A stretch of 64,000 nucleotides of DNA, taken from NCBI RefSeq assembly GCF_004028235.1, contig NZ_CP035037.1:682001-746000 (forward strand), written 5' to 3'. The stretch is from Leucobacter muris. GTDB lineage: Bacteria > Actinomycetota > Actinomycetes > Actinomycetales > Microbacteriaceae. Below are positions 1 through 11,289 of this stretch, piece by piece (within the stretch, counting starts at the first letter, position 1; every line of letters starts with the position of its first letter). Below the pieces are notes generated by a model. It did no database searches. It saw only the letters and a program-made list of their open reading frames with translations, and was not told the origin of the DNA. The position numbers and the translations under genes are program-made.

Positions 1-606
1 GCTCGCGCCGCCCTGCCGTTCGACGAGATCGAGGGCGGCCGCGAGGGCTTCGGCGGGGCTGTCGAGGTGCAGCCGCTCCGCGTCGGCGCGGGATCCGGCC
101 GTGAGGCCGAGCGCGTCGAGCTGCTCGGCGACGAGCGCCCGGCGGGCGGGACGCACCGAGATCCCGGATCGGCTGTAGTCGTCGATCACGTCGTCGCGCG
201 GTTCGCCGGCCGCGAGCCTGGCGAGTGCGACGACGAGGCCGGTGCGATCCTTGCCCGCCGTGCAGTGCACGATCGCGGTGCCGGGGTGCTCGGCGATCGC
301 GATCACCGCGGCGGTGAGTTGCGGCGCCCGGTCGCGGATCAGGCCTCGGTAGATCGTTTCGAGAGTGCCGCTCGCCGGAGGGCGCTCGCCGTAGAGGGGG
401 AGCGAGCGCACGGCGAGGGAGTGTCGGCGGGCGCGATGCTCCGAGGCCTCGCGCAGGTCGATCACGAGGTCGACGCCGCGCTCGCGCAGCGCGCGTTCGC
501 CTTCGGTCGAGAGATCGTCGAGAGTGGCGGATCGCACGAGCCAGGGAGCGGTCTCGTCGCCGATGCCGCGAGCGTTGTAGCTGCCGTCGAGCGGGAATTC
601 GAACAC
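1..606 (-). CDS. Protein tyrosine/serine phosphatase (3' end outside window)
   Basis: Reads from a GTG at 606 leftwards off the window edge (202 codons visible). The visible protein carries the phosphatase P-loop HCTAGKDRTG, i.e. CX5R with the catalytic Cys and Arg, typical of the Tyr-phosphatase-3 family of actinobacterial cytoplasmic phosphatases. The N-terminus starts VFEFPLDGSYNARGIGD, the usual opening of this family. GAGGAG lies just upstream of the GTG, supporting the start. The C-terminal part is not seen, so completeness cannot be judged. The substrate is unknown; family members dephosphorylate phosphotyrosine or phosphoinositides. Confidence 0.85.
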   Translation of the reverse strand, partial: MFEFPLDGSYNARGIGDETAPWLVRSATLDDLSTEGERALRERGVDLVIDLREASEHRARRHSLAVRSLPLYGERPPASGTLETIYRGLIRDRAPQLTAAVIAIAEHPGTAIVHCTAGKDRTGLVVALARLAAGEPRDDVIDDYSRSGISVRPARRALVAEQLDALGLTAGSRADAERLHLDSPAEALAAALDLVERQGGAS

Positions 607-771
607 GGGGCTCCTCGGGTGATGCGGCGGGTGTTCCGCCTCGTTCCAGAATCTCTGGAACGCGTTACATCACCACTATCGAGGCGTCGGGTGGCCGGAG
701 GGTGAACGGTGGGGGAACCCCGCGCGAAGAGTCGGCGAAGCGGGTGAGCGGCGGCGGGGTGGGCCCCGCGG

Positions 772-1635
772 CTACTCGCCCGTGTCGGCGAGGGCTCGGG
801 CGACGACCGAGCGCATCGCCTGCGAGTCGGTGGCCGCCGCGCCGTCGAGGCGGTCGGCGACCGCCGTGAGCAGCGCGTGCAGCAGCACGGAGTGGTTGAG
901 GCGCACGAAGAAGGGGTCGACGGAGTGCTGGGGCCCCACCGCTCCCGTCGAGACCACCGCGTCGGCGAGCTCGGGGATCGGGGCGCGGGTGTAGCTGCAC
1001 AGCGCGATCACGGTCGCGCCGCGCTGCTTCGCCGCCCGGCAGGTCGCGAGCGTGTGGGTGTTCGCGCCGGAGTGGCTGAGTGCCAGGCAGACGTCGCCCG
1101 GGCCCAGGGTGTGCGCCGCGAACTGCTGGGCGAGGATGTCGATCGGCGCCTCGACTGCGCGGCCGATGGTCGCGAAGCGCATGGCCGCGTCCTGCAGCGG
1201 CGGCGCCGAGAAGCCGTTGGCGGTGAAGAACACGCGCCCCGCTGCGGCGACGAGGGCGGCGGCCGCGGCGAGCGCCTCCCGGTCGACCGCGTTCCGGCCG
1301 AGCAGCAGGGCCTCGCGGGCGCTCTCGAACACGCGGCTGACGCCGTCGCCCGAGGCCGCGTCGGCGGGGGCGCCCTCGCGCGCCAACTCGAGACGCAGAT
1401 GCTGGAACCCCGTGAACCCGAGCCGCTGGCAGGCGCGGATCACGGTCGCCGCCGAGGTGCCGGATGCCGTCGCGAGCTGCTGCGTCGACCACTGCGGCAC
1501 CTCGGACGCACGGTCGAGCACGGCCCTCGCGACCGCTCCCTCGCTCGGCCCGAGCGAGGGGGCGTAGGCCCTGATGCGCGCGAGCGTCGAGCTCGCGCCG
1601 GTCTCGACGGCGGGCGGTCCAGGGTGCGACGACAT
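772..1635 (-). CDS. MurR/RpiR family transcriptional regulator
   Basis: 287 aa. An N-terminal RpiR-type helix-turn-helix (about residues 15-85, with TASGTSAATVIRACQRLG) is followed by a SIS sugar-isomerase-like domain (about 115-260). The family binds phosphosugars through SIS and controls sugar or amino-sugar catabolism; no sugar gene lies next to it, so the target is unknown. I chose ATG 1635 rather than GTG 1653 because TACCCT lies 6 nt before it, the leaderless layout seen at many genes here. Confidence 0.85.
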   Translation of the reverse strand: MSSHPGPPAVETGASSTLARIRAYAPSLGPSEGAVARAVLDRASEVPQWSTQQLATASGTSAATVIRACQRLGFTGFQHLRLELAREGAPADAASGDGVSRVFESAREALLLGRNAVDREALAAAAALVAAAGRVFFTANGFSAPPLQDAAMRFATIGRAVEAPIDILAQQFAAHTLGPGDVCLALSHSGANTHTLATCRAAKQRGATVIALCSYTRAPIPELADAVVSTGAVGPQHSVDPFFVRLNHSVLLHALLTAVADRLDGAAATDSQAMRSVVARALADTGE

Positions 1636-1723
1636 GCGCACAGGGTAGTGCACCCAGGTGTCGGCCGGGTGAAGCGCCGCCGGACGGGAGCCCGCGCCGC
1701 CCGCGGGCCGGATGGGGCGGGGC

Positions 1724-1966
1724 TCAGGCCCGCGCGGCTCCGCCGATCACGAGCAGCTCGCCGACCTCGCAGTCGAGCGCGCGGCAGATGGCGGTGAGAG
1801 TCGAGAAGCGGATCGCGCGAGCCCGATCGTTCTTGAGCACCGAGAGATTGACGAGGCTGACCCCCACCCGCTCGCTGAGCTCGGTGAGGGTCATGCCCCG
1901 CGCGGCCAGGAGTTCGTCGAGCCGGCAGTGGATCGCGTGCGTCTCGCCGGCTTCGGCGGGGCTCAT
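1724..1966 (-). CDS. Cro/C1 (XRE)-type small HTH regulator, YozG-like
   Basis: 80 aa, almost entirely one helix-turn-helix domain (MTLTELSERVGVSLVNLSVLKN), ending with the EVGELL motif common to small YozG-like regulators. Its ATG overlaps the stop of the upstream DUF2975 membrane protein by 4 nt (ATGA), so the two are translationally coupled. YozG-like regulators are commonly paired with DUF2975 proteins. It probably autoregulates the pair through the palindromes at 2589-2620; that binding is an inference. Confidence 0.88.
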   Translation of the reverse strand: MSPAEAGETHAIHCRLDELLAARGMTLTELSERVGVSLVNLSVLKNDRARAIRFSTLTAICRALDCEVGELLVIGGAARA

Positions 1967-2577
1967 ACGAGCCCCTCGGTCTCGCGCTGCAGGCGCTCGC
2001 CCACCACGAAGACCGTGCTCACGAGCGCGATCACGAACGCTGCCAGAACGTAGGGGGCCGGTGCGACGCCGAACACGATGTTGTCGACCTGCCGATCGGT
2101 GGCCCAGGCCAGGGCGCCGTTCGCGAGCATCGTGCGGCAGAGCTCGGAGGCCGCGTAGCCGACCAGGCCGACGATCCCGGCGACGCTGACGAGCCTCGTG
2201 TTGCGCCTGCTGAAGATGGTGCCGCGCAGCACCGAGATCGCCAGCGCGATCAGGCAGGCCGAGACGGTGGCCGTGACGAGCGCGGTGATCACCGGCGCGG
2301 CGACGCCCGCCGCGAGCGACGCGACGGGCATGTCGGTGACGCGGATCGTGGCCGCCTCGAGCTCGGCGGGAAGCGCGCCGGAACCGGCCGGCACCTCGAC
2401 CGGCAGACCCGTGAAGCGCACCTCGACCGGGGTGGGATCCGGGCTCAGCAGCTCGACGATCCGCATGACGGCGAACACCGCGGTGGCGACGGTGATCGCG
2501 GCGCCGGCGCCGACGAAGGCCCAGAGGCCGGCGCGGTCGCCGCGGGACGGACCGGGGGCGGGTGCGGGGGTGGACAT
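1963..2577 (-). CDS. DUF2975 family membrane protein
   Basis: 204 aa with four predicted hydrophobic segments (near residues 15-40, 95-120, 135-155 and 170-195) and a polar extracytoplasmic stretch after the first (EVRFTGLPVEVPAGS), the DUF2975 layout. The start ATG 2577 has a strong AAGGAG site. It is followed with a 4-nt overlap by the XRE-type regulator. Function of the family is unknown; it is a membrane protein of regulator/membrane pairs. Confidence 0.85.
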   Translation of the reverse strand: MSTPAPAPGPSRGDRAGLWAFVGAGAAITVATAVFAVMRIVELLSPDPTPVEVRFTGLPVEVPAGSGALPAELEAATIRVTDMPVASLAAGVAAPVITALVTATVSACLIALAISVLRGTIFSRRNTRLVSVAGIVGLVGYAASELCRTMLANGALAWATDRQVDNIVFGVAPAPYVLAAFVIALVSTVFVVGERLQRETEGLV

Positions 2578-2588
2578 GATCTCTCCTT

Positions 2589-2620
2589 TATCGATAGTCG
2601 ATATTATCGCTTTTCGATAA
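2589..2620. promoter_or_regulatory. Two adjacent palindromes in the promoter of the DUF2975-XRE pair
   Basis: An AT-rich island in GC-rich DNA holds two perfect inverted repeats end to end: TATCGA-TAG-TCGATA (2589-2603) and TTATCG-CTTTT-CGATAA (2604-2620). It lies directly upstream of the AAGGAG and ATG at 2577. This looks like a double operator, most likely for the co-transcribed XRE regulator. Confidence 0.6.
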
Positions 2621-2791
2621 GTTTGGGCGGTGGCGCTCGATCTGTCAAGCCGATGCGCCCTCGGACGGGGCCCGTCCACGGCCTATTACGCCCAGATCGA
2701 ACAGGGCACCGCAGACCCTCATCACCGCGTAGCCTGGATGCATCGGCCGGGAGCGCACCGACGACGCGACCCCGAGCCCAGGAGGTTATTG

Positions 2792-5317
<2,526 letters not shown>

Positions 5318-5333
5318 TCCTCTCGTCGCACCC

Positions 5334-5369
5334 GTGAAGGGCCCGCTGCCTCCGCAGCGGGCCCTTCAC
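5334..5369 (+). terminator. Hairpin terminator after clpC
   Basis: Perfect 16-bp stem GTGAAGGGCCCGCTGC with a CTCC loop, 17 nt after the clpC stop. It lacks a T-tract, as is common in high-GC actinobacteria. Confidence 0.8.
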
Positions 5370-5448
5370 GCGTTCCGGGGCGGGGCGTCGCGGCATTCGC
5401 ACCGTGAGGTGTGCCGTCGCGAGGGGGCGCTCCCTCTAAGCTGGTGGG

Positions 5449-5965
5449 ATGACCGAGCCCGCAGAGATCCGCATCCGCAGCGCGCGCACCGATGACGTGC
5501 CGCGCATCGTCGCGCTGATGGAGCCGCTCGTGGTGCGACGAATCCTGCTGGGCAAGGACCTGGTCGACCTGTACGCCGCCGTGCCCGAGTTCCTGGTGGC
5601 GACCGATGACGCGGACCGGGTCATCGGCTACGGCGCGGTGCACGTGATGTGGGAGCGGCTCGGCGAGGTGCGCACGCTCGGGGTGTCCGAAGACTGGCTC
5701 GGGCGCGGCGTCGGCCACCGGCTGCTCGAGGCTCGAACTGCGCGCCCGCGAACTCGGCCTCGCCCAGCTGTTCTGCCTGACGTTCGAGACCGCCTTCTTC
5801 GGGCGGCACGGCTTCGAAGAGGTGAGCGAGAACGCCGAGCTGGTCGCGGCCGATGTCTACGCCGAGCTGCTGCGCTCGAGCGACGAGGGCGTGGCCGAGT
5901 TCCTCGATCTCGCGCGCGTGAAACCCAACACACTGGGCAACACGCGCATGCTGAAGCGGCTCTGA
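5449..5965 (+). pseudogene. argA: Amino-acid N-acetyltransferase (N-acetylglutamate synthase), frameshifted
   Basis: GNAT-fold protein of the actinobacterial ArgA type, which acetylates glutamate in the first step of arginine synthesis. The first 95 codons read normally to GVGHRLLEA; the frame then must shift by one after GAG 5728-5730 (skip G5731) to continue as LELRARELGLAQLFCLTFET and on to the stop TGA 5963. With that base removed the protein is about 171 aa, normal for the family. The promoter/start is leaderless (TAAGCT, 6 nt, ATG). The single extra G may be a sequencing error or a true null allele. Confidence 0.8.
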
Positions 5966-5991
5966 CGCCGTTTCGCGGTTACGCTGACGCT

Positions 5992-6606
5992 ATGTCGACG
6001 CTGCGCAACCCGGTGGGTCCGAAGGACCGGAAGGTCTACATCCGGCGTCGCATCCTCGTGCTCGCGGGTCTGCTGGCCGTCATCGCCGTCGTCGTGCTCG
6101 TGTTCGTGAAGCCGGGCTCGAGCGGCAGCGCGCAGGACGCCCGAGAGGTCGAGGTTCCGAGCGACCTGGCGGCGGCCGAGGCCGACGACGCCGACGATGA
6201 CGTGCCGGCGTGCAATCCCGCGCAGCTGCAGGTCGCACCGATCACCGACAAGACCGACTACGCCGAGGGCGAGCTGCCGCAGTTCGCGCTGACGGTCGAG
6301 AACACCGGTCAGGAGGCCTGCTCCGCCGACCTCGGCACCGCGGGCATGGAGTTCGCCGTGACGAGCGGCGACGACCAGGTGTGGCGCTCGATCGACTGCC
6401 AGCAGAACCCCGAGCACCTCGCGGTGATCCTCGACCCCGGCGCCCCGCTCGAGACCGAGTCCGTGGCGTGGGACCGCACGCGATCCAGCCCCGAGACCTG
6501 CGAGATCACACGGGACCCCGTCGCGGCCGGAGGCGCCTCCTACCACCTGAGCGTCGCCGCGGCGGGCGCGCAGGGCGCGGGCACGGCGCAGTTCCTGCTC
6601 TACTAG
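5992..6606 (+). CDS. Membrane-anchored extracytoplasmic protein of unknown function (DUF4232-like)
   Basis: 204 aa. A basic N-terminus (RRR) precedes one transmembrane segment (about 20-40, LVLAGLLAVIAVVVLVFV), then an acidic linker and a beta-rich exported domain with four cysteines (in PACNP, QEACSAD, IDCQQ, ETCEI) that could form two disulfides. The fold pattern recalls DUF4232/immunoglobulin-like exported domains, but I do not recognise it firmly. Leaderless start: TACGCT then 6 nt then ATG. Confidence 0.75.
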   Translation: MSTLRNPVGPKDRKVYIRRRILVLAGLLAVIAVVVLVFVKPGSSGSAQDAREVEVPSDLAAAEADDADDDVPACNPAQLQVAPITDKTDYAEGELPQFALTVENTGQEACSADLGTAGMEFAVTSGDDQVWRSIDCQQNPEHLAVILDPGAPLETESVAWDRTRSSPETCEITRDPVAAGGASYHLSVAAAGAQGAGTAQFLLY

Positions 6607-6640
6607 GGACGGCCGCTTCGGCGCGGGCGGCGCGGGCGGC

Positions 6641-7789
6641 TCAAGCGGGGAGGACCACGACGCCCCGGTACGCCGGAGCACCCCAGCGGGTCACCCGGTC
6701 CACGGAGGGCAGCGGGAGCGGCAGCGCGTAGGTGTCGACCCAGGTCTCTCCGTTCGGATAGTGGATCCAGGGATCCGAGAGGATGATCACGTCGTTGTCG
6801 TCGCTGTCGTGGACGATGTCGGCGGCCAGCACCCAGTGGGGCGTGGGGTCGGCGATGAGCTCGGTGAGATCGATGAGCAGGAGCACCTGCGCGCCGTCGC
6901 GCACGAGCCGGGCGATCTCCTCGACCTCGATCCAGCGGCGCTCGATCGGCAGCCCCAGCTCCTCGGCTCGACGCAGCGCCTGGTGCTGCAGGTCGATGCG
7001 CAGCACTCGGTCGGCGTCGTTCTCGAATTCTTCGAGCAGCACCGGTTCCGTCGTGCTGAGCACGACTCGTGGCAGCTCGGGGAGCACCCCGGTCTCGGCC
7101 GTCTCAACGGCCAGACCGACCGGCTCGCAGGCCGGGAGATTCGTGATGCGGCGCCAGAAGGAGATCTCCGCGGTGCGGTTCGCCGAGAGATCGCTCGGGC
7201 TGAAACCGTTGCGTCCGCGCGATTCGAGGGCCATGAGCGACGAGACCGCTCCGCACGTGACCTCTGTGGTCTGCCCGTAGTAGGGGGCGAGGCGCGAGGG
7301 GCGCTCGCCGAGCCAGTGCGACCAGGCGACCACCTCCGCGGCGTCTCCCGTGCGCGTGCTGGGCACCGACGGGACGGGCTTCGGCGCCGCGGTGAATCCC
7401 AGCGCGGAGAGCGTCTCGCGCTGGCCGTCCGTGAGCGGCGCGAGAGCGCGCTGCTCCTCGAAGTGCACGACAACCGGTTGCGGTCGCGTCTCGCCGACGG
7501 GCGGTGCATCGAAGCGCGCGGCGTCCACGAGCTCGCGCCACACCTGCTCCGAGGCGGCCACGACATCGACGATCTTGCGGTAGGCGGTGAACGGGCGCCC
7601 GGCGGTGAGCGCGGCGCCGAGCACGCTGCCGTCGGCATCCGTCCAGAGGAGTGTGCGGGGCGCCCAGAGTTCGCGCTCGACCTCCCACAGAGCGAGCCTG
7701 GCCTGAGGGAGCCCCGCGCGCAGCGACGAGGGGAGCTCGGCGCCGATGCGGGTCTCGATCGAGTGGCTGGTGTGGTCGTCGGCGTTCAT
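6641..7789 (-). CDS. C39-like papain-fold peptidase domain protein, last gene of a peptide importer operon
   Basis: 382 aa, no signal peptide or membrane segment. The C-terminal half looks like the C39-like family that is often fused to GNAT or linked to peptide-modifying genes: YYGQTTEVTCGAVSSLMAL (catalytic Cys near 179), an FWRRIT...EPVGLAV stretch, HWVLAADIV (His) and LSDPW (Asp). The first ~150 residues form a separate alpha/beta region (VLGAALTAGRPFTAYRK) that I cannot name with confidence; a degenerate GNAT fold is possible. Its ATG overlaps the stop of the ATPase gene (ATGA), so it is made with the importer. A cytoplasmic peptidase for the imported substrate is the natural guess. Confidence 0.75.
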   Translation of the reverse strand: MNADDHTSHSIETRIGAELPSSLRAGLPQARLALWEVERELWAPRTLLWTDADGSVLGAALTAGRPFTAYRKIVDVVAASEQVWRELVDAARFDAPPVGETRPQPVVVHFEEQRALAPLTDGQRETLSALGFTAAPKPVPSVPSTRTGDAAEVVAWSHWLGERPSRLAPYYGQTTEVTCGAVSSLMALESRGRNGFSPSDLSANRTAEISFWRRITNLPACEPVGLAVETAETGVLPELPRVVLSTTEPVLLEEFENDADRVLRIDLQHQALRRAEELGLPIERRWIEVEEIARLVRDGAQVLLLIDLTELIADPTPHWVLAADIVHDSDDNDVIILSDPWIHYPNGETWVDTYALPLPLPSVDRVTRWGAPAYRGVVVLPA

Positions 7790-9384
7790 CGCAGTCCTTC
7801 CGGGTGCCGGGGATCGTCGGGTGCACGCATGCTGTCGTGACGGGCCGCCGCCACGAGCATGCGGGTGTAATCGTGCTGCGGATCCCGCAGCACCCGCTCG
7901 GTGGCGCCGCGCTCGACGATCTCACCGCCGCGCATCACGACGACGCGGTCGGCGATGCGTCCCACCACGCCGAAATCGTGAGTGATGAAGAGGATCGCGA
8001 GCCCGAGCTCGTCGCGCAGCCGGGTGAGGAGGGCGAGGATCTGGGCTTGCACCGAGACGTCGAGGGCGGACACGCTCTCGTCGCAGATCAGCACCTCGGG
8101 GTTCGGGGCGAGGGCCCGCGCGATGGCGACGCGTTGCCGCTGGCCGCCCGACAGCTGCGAGGGGCGCCGGGTCGCGAAGCCGGGTTCGAGCTCGACGAGC
8201 TCGAGCAGCTCGGCCGCGGTGCGGTCGCGCCTGGATCCAGCGCGGACGGCCTCCTCGAGCGTCTGCCCGATCGTGAACGAGGGGTTGAGCGTGGAGTACG
8301 GATCCTGGAACACGATCTGGATCTCGTCGGGGCGCCGGCCTCGGCGCCCCGGAGGAAGCGGCCTGCCGCGCAGTGTCACCTCGCCGCTGTCGGGAATCTC
8401 GAGGCCCGCGATGGAGCGCGCGAGCGTCGACTTGCCCGAACCCGATTCGCCCACGATCGCGAGGACCTCGCCGGGCGCGACGTCGATGTCGGCGTTCGTC
8501 AGCGCCGATGTCGCGCCGAAGTACTTCGAGATGCCGGTCGCGGTGAGCACCGGCGCCGCGGAGAGCGATCGGGGCGGGGCCGCATCGCCGAGGGAGGGAT
8601 TGGCAGCGATCAGGGCGCGCGTGTACTCGTGCTGCGGATCGCGGATCACCCGCTCGATCTCGCCGCGCTCGACGACCTCGCCGTCGCGCATGACCAGAAT
8701 CCCGTCGGCGCGACCCTCGACCACCCCGAGGTCGTGGCTGATGAGGATCAGGCTCATGCTGCGGGTCTCCTGCAGGGAGCGCAGCAGATCGAGGACCTCC
8801 CCCTGCGTGCTCGCGTCGAGCGCCGTGGTCGGTTCGTCGGCGATGAGCAGCTCGGGTTCGGCCGCGAGTGCTGCCGCTACGGCGACGCGCTGCCGCATCC
8901 CGCCGGAGAGCTCCGAGGGGTACTGACGGGCGACGCGCGACGGCAGCTGCACCTCGGCGAGCCGCCGCTCGACCTCCGCGCGCAGACGCTCGCGATCGGG
9001 GGCGGCTCCTTCAGCCCTCAGCCGAGCTTCGACGGTCAGGGCGATCTGCTGCCCGCACCGCATCACTGGGCTGAGACTCGTGAAGGGATCCTGCAGCAGT
9101 AGGACCGCTCGACGCCCGCGCACCTGCCGCCAGGTGTCGGCGGACGCCGCGGCGACGTCGTAGTCGAAACCGTCTATGGCGACCCGCCCCGTCGCCCTGA
9201 TCCCGCGCGGCAGCAGGCCCGTGATGGCACGCGCCGTCAGCGACTTGCCCGATCCCGATTCGCCGATGATGGCGAGCGTCTCGCCCGGCGCGACCTGCAG
9301 ATCGAGTGGCGCCACGATTCGCCGGGTGGAGCTCGCCACCTCCAGCTCTGAGACGCGCACGCCCGAGCCCGCAGCCCCGTTCAC
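7786..9384 (-). CDS. Dipeptide/oligopeptide ABC transporter, fused double ATPase (DppD-DppF type)
   Basis: 532 aa with two complete ABC modules. Module 1: Walker A GESGSGKS, signature LSGGMRQRV, Walker B LLIADEPT. Module 2: GESGSGKS, LSGGQRQRV, EVLICDESVS. Both have the H-switch (SHDLGVV, THDFGVV). These energise uptake of peptides (or nickel/other solutes in some members) through the two permeases just upstream. Starts with GTG overlapping the permease stop by 4 nt. Confidence 0.93.
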   Translation of the reverse strand: MNGAAGSGVRVSELEVASSTRRIVAPLDLQVAPGETLAIIGESGSGKSLTARAITGLLPRGIRATGRVAIDGFDYDVAAASADTWRQVRGRRAVLLLQDPFTSLSPVMRCGQQIALTVEARLRAEGAAPDRERLRAEVERRLAEVQLPSRVARQYPSELSGGMRQRVAVAAALAAEPELLIADEPTTALDASTQGEVLDLLRSLQETRSMSLILISHDLGVVEGRADGILVMRDGEVVERGEIERVIRDPQHEYTRALIAANPSLGDAAPPRSLSAAPVLTATGISKYFGATSALTNADIDVAPGEVLAIVGESGSGKSTLARSIAGLEIPDSGEVTLRGRPLPPGRRGRRPDEIQIVFQDPYSTLNPSFTIGQTLEEAVRAGSRRDRTAAELLELVELEPGFATRRPSQLSGGQRQRVAIARALAPNPEVLICDESVSALDVSVQAQILALLTRLRDELGLAILFITHDFGVVGRIADRVVVMRGGEIVERGATERVLRDPQHDYTRMLVAAARHDSMRAPDDPRHPEGLR

Positions 9385-10247
9385 TGGATCCCCCGTTCGC
9401 GCAGGCGGTCCCCGAGGTGGTCCCCGAGCACGTTGATCGCCATCGCGACCGCCACGATGAGGATCGCGGGGGCGACCATCATCGCGGGATTGTCTCCGAC
9501 GATCCCGCGCCCGTCGGTGATCTGCCTGCCCCAGTCCGCGGTGCCGGGCGCGACCCCGATGCCCAGGAACGACAGGGACGAGAGCGTCACGAGCGCGATG
9601 GCGAGGTTGAGCATGAAATTGGTCATGATGAGGGGCCAGATGTTCGGCACGATGTGACGGTACATGATGCGCGCCGGCGAGAGCGACAGCATCTGGGCCG
9701 CCTCGACATAGGGGCGCGGCGCCTGCTCGATCACGCCGGCTCGGATGATGCGGATATCGGAGGGTGCGAAGAGCGCGATGAGCATCGCGACGGTCACCCA
9801 GTAGCCGGCGCCGAAGATTCCCGCGACCACGAGGGCGACCAGCATGACCGGCAGCGAGAGCAGGATGTCGACGAGGCGCCCCGTCGTCCAGTCGATCGGG
9901 CCGCGGAGGTACCCGGCGAGCGTGCCGATGAGGATCGCCGCGACCATCGATCCCGTGGCGATGACGAGCGGGCCGGCCAGCGCCGACCCCGTGCCGGCGA
10001 GCGTGAGGAGCAGCACGTCGCGGCCGAGCTCGTCGGTGCCGAGGAAGTGCCCCGGAGAGCCGGGCGGGAGCAGCGCGTCGAGGATGCTCTGCTTCGAGGC
10101 GGGTCCGGTCAGCAGTGGAGAGATCGCGGCCGTGGCGGCGGCGAGCATCAGCAGGACGGCGGAGAGGATCGTGCTCCAGCTACGGGGGCGTCGCGGCGTC
10201 GAGCGCACACTGTCGGTGAGGGAGATCTGCGGGGTGCGCATGCTCAT
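9381..10247 (-). CDS. Peptide ABC transporter permease (DppC type)
   Basis: 288 aa, about six transmembrane segments; N-terminal FLGTDELGRDVL is the DppC/OppC signature and the EAA-like loop (YVEAAQMLSLSPARIMYRHIVPN) contacts the ATPase. ATG 10247 overlaps the stop of the upstream permease gene (ATGA). Part of the importer operon. Confidence 0.93.
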   Translation of the reverse strand: MSMRTPQISLTDSVRSTPRRPRSWSTILSAVLLMLAAATAAISPLLTGPASKQSILDALLPPGSPGHFLGTDELGRDVLLLTLAGTGSALAGPLVIATGSMVAAILIGTLAGYLRGPIDWTTGRLVDILLSLPVMLVALVVAGIFGAGYWVTVAMLIALFAPSDIRIIRAGVIEQAPRPYVEAAQMLSLSPARIMYRHIVPNIWPLIMTNFMLNLAIALVTLSSLSFLGIGVAPGTADWGRQITDGRGIVGDNPAMMVAPAILIVAVAMAINVLGDHLGDRLRERGIQ

Positions 10248-11233
10248 GATGTCAGCTCCCGAGTGCGAACGCGCGGATCGAGCAGCAGGTAGCTCAGGTC
10301 GACGAGGATCGTGATCACCGCGATCGCGGCTGCGACGAGCAGGGTGATGGCCTGCACCACGGGGAAGTCCTTGAACAGCACGGCCTGCTGGAGCAGTTGC
10401 CCGATGCCCGGCAGCGCGAACACCGTCTCCACGATGATGGTGCCGCCGATGATGAACGTGAGGATGAGGCCCGCGCTCGTCACGATCGGGATGAGGGCGC
10501 TGCGGAGCGCGATTCGGCGGATCCGGTTCTCGGAGATGCCGCGGGACCTCGCGAAGACCACGGCGTCGCTCTCGAGTTCGCGCAGCACCGCTGCGCGGGT
10601 CATCCGCATGAGGATCGCGCCGATCCCCATCGCCAGCACCGCGGACGGCAGGATGAGGTGCCAGAGCCGATCGAGGCCGCCGGTGCCGGGGCCGTATGCG
10701 GGGAAGACGGGCACGAGGATCGCGAACAGCGTGATCGCGAGGATCGCGAGCGCGAAGCTGGGCGCCGAGAGCCCGAGCAGGGAGGCCGCGCTCGCCGCAC
10801 GGTCGAGAGCGGTACCGCTGCGGGCAGCGCTGAGGATGCCGAGGGGGATCGCGGTGACGAGGGCGAACAGGAACGAGAGACCGATGAGGAGGCCGGTCAC
10901 CTCGATGCGGCTCGCGATGACCTCGAGGACCGGCTGCTGCAGGCGTATCGACGTGCCGAAGTCGCCGCGCACGGCCGAGAGCAGCCAGTCGAGGTAGCGG
11001 GTGATGAACGGATCGTCGAGCCGGTACTGAGCGCTGATCGTCGCCACCGTCTCCGGGGAGACCGGGCGGTTGCCGAGCAGATTCTTCACGATGTCGCCAG
11101 GCGCGAGATAGAGCAGTGCGAAGGTCAGGAACGAGATCACGAGGAGGATGACGAGCACGCTCGCGATCCTGAGGGCCAGCATGCCGGCGAGGCGCTCGCC
11201 CGGCCTGCGCCGCCGTCTGATCCGATCGGTCAC
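10244..11233 (-). CDS. Peptide ABC transporter permease (DppB type)
   Basis: 329 aa. An N-terminal membrane segment, the DppB-type FLTFALLYLAPGD opening and the loop VVFARSRGISENRIRRIALR that docks on the ATPase. GTG start with AAGGTGG upstream. It lies 56 nt after the binding-protein gene and overlaps the next permease. Confidence 0.93.
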   Translation of the reverse strand: MTDRIRRRRRPGERLAGMLALRIASVLVILLVISFLTFALLYLAPGDIVKNLLGNRPVSPETVATISAQYRLDDPFITRYLDWLLSAVRGDFGTSIRLQQPVLEVIASRIEVTGLLIGLSFLFALVTAIPLGILSAARSGTALDRAASAASLLGLSAPSFALAILAITLFAILVPVFPAYGPGTGGLDRLWHLILPSAVLAMGIGAILMRMTRAAVLRELESDAVVFARSRGISENRIRRIALRSALIPIVTSAGLILTFIIGGTIIVETVFALPGIGQLLQQAVLFKDFPVVQAITLLVAAAIAVITILVDLSYLLLDPRVRTRELTS

Positions 11234-11289
11234 AACACCACCTTTCCGACTCCGGGGCGGCGAGGCGCCCCGAACCCCTCTGTCCTCGT

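Noticed and set aside
5449..6606. One 385-codon fusion of acetyltransferase and membrane protein
   Set aside because: It arises only from the frameshift; the second half is a separate gene with its own leaderless start at 5992.
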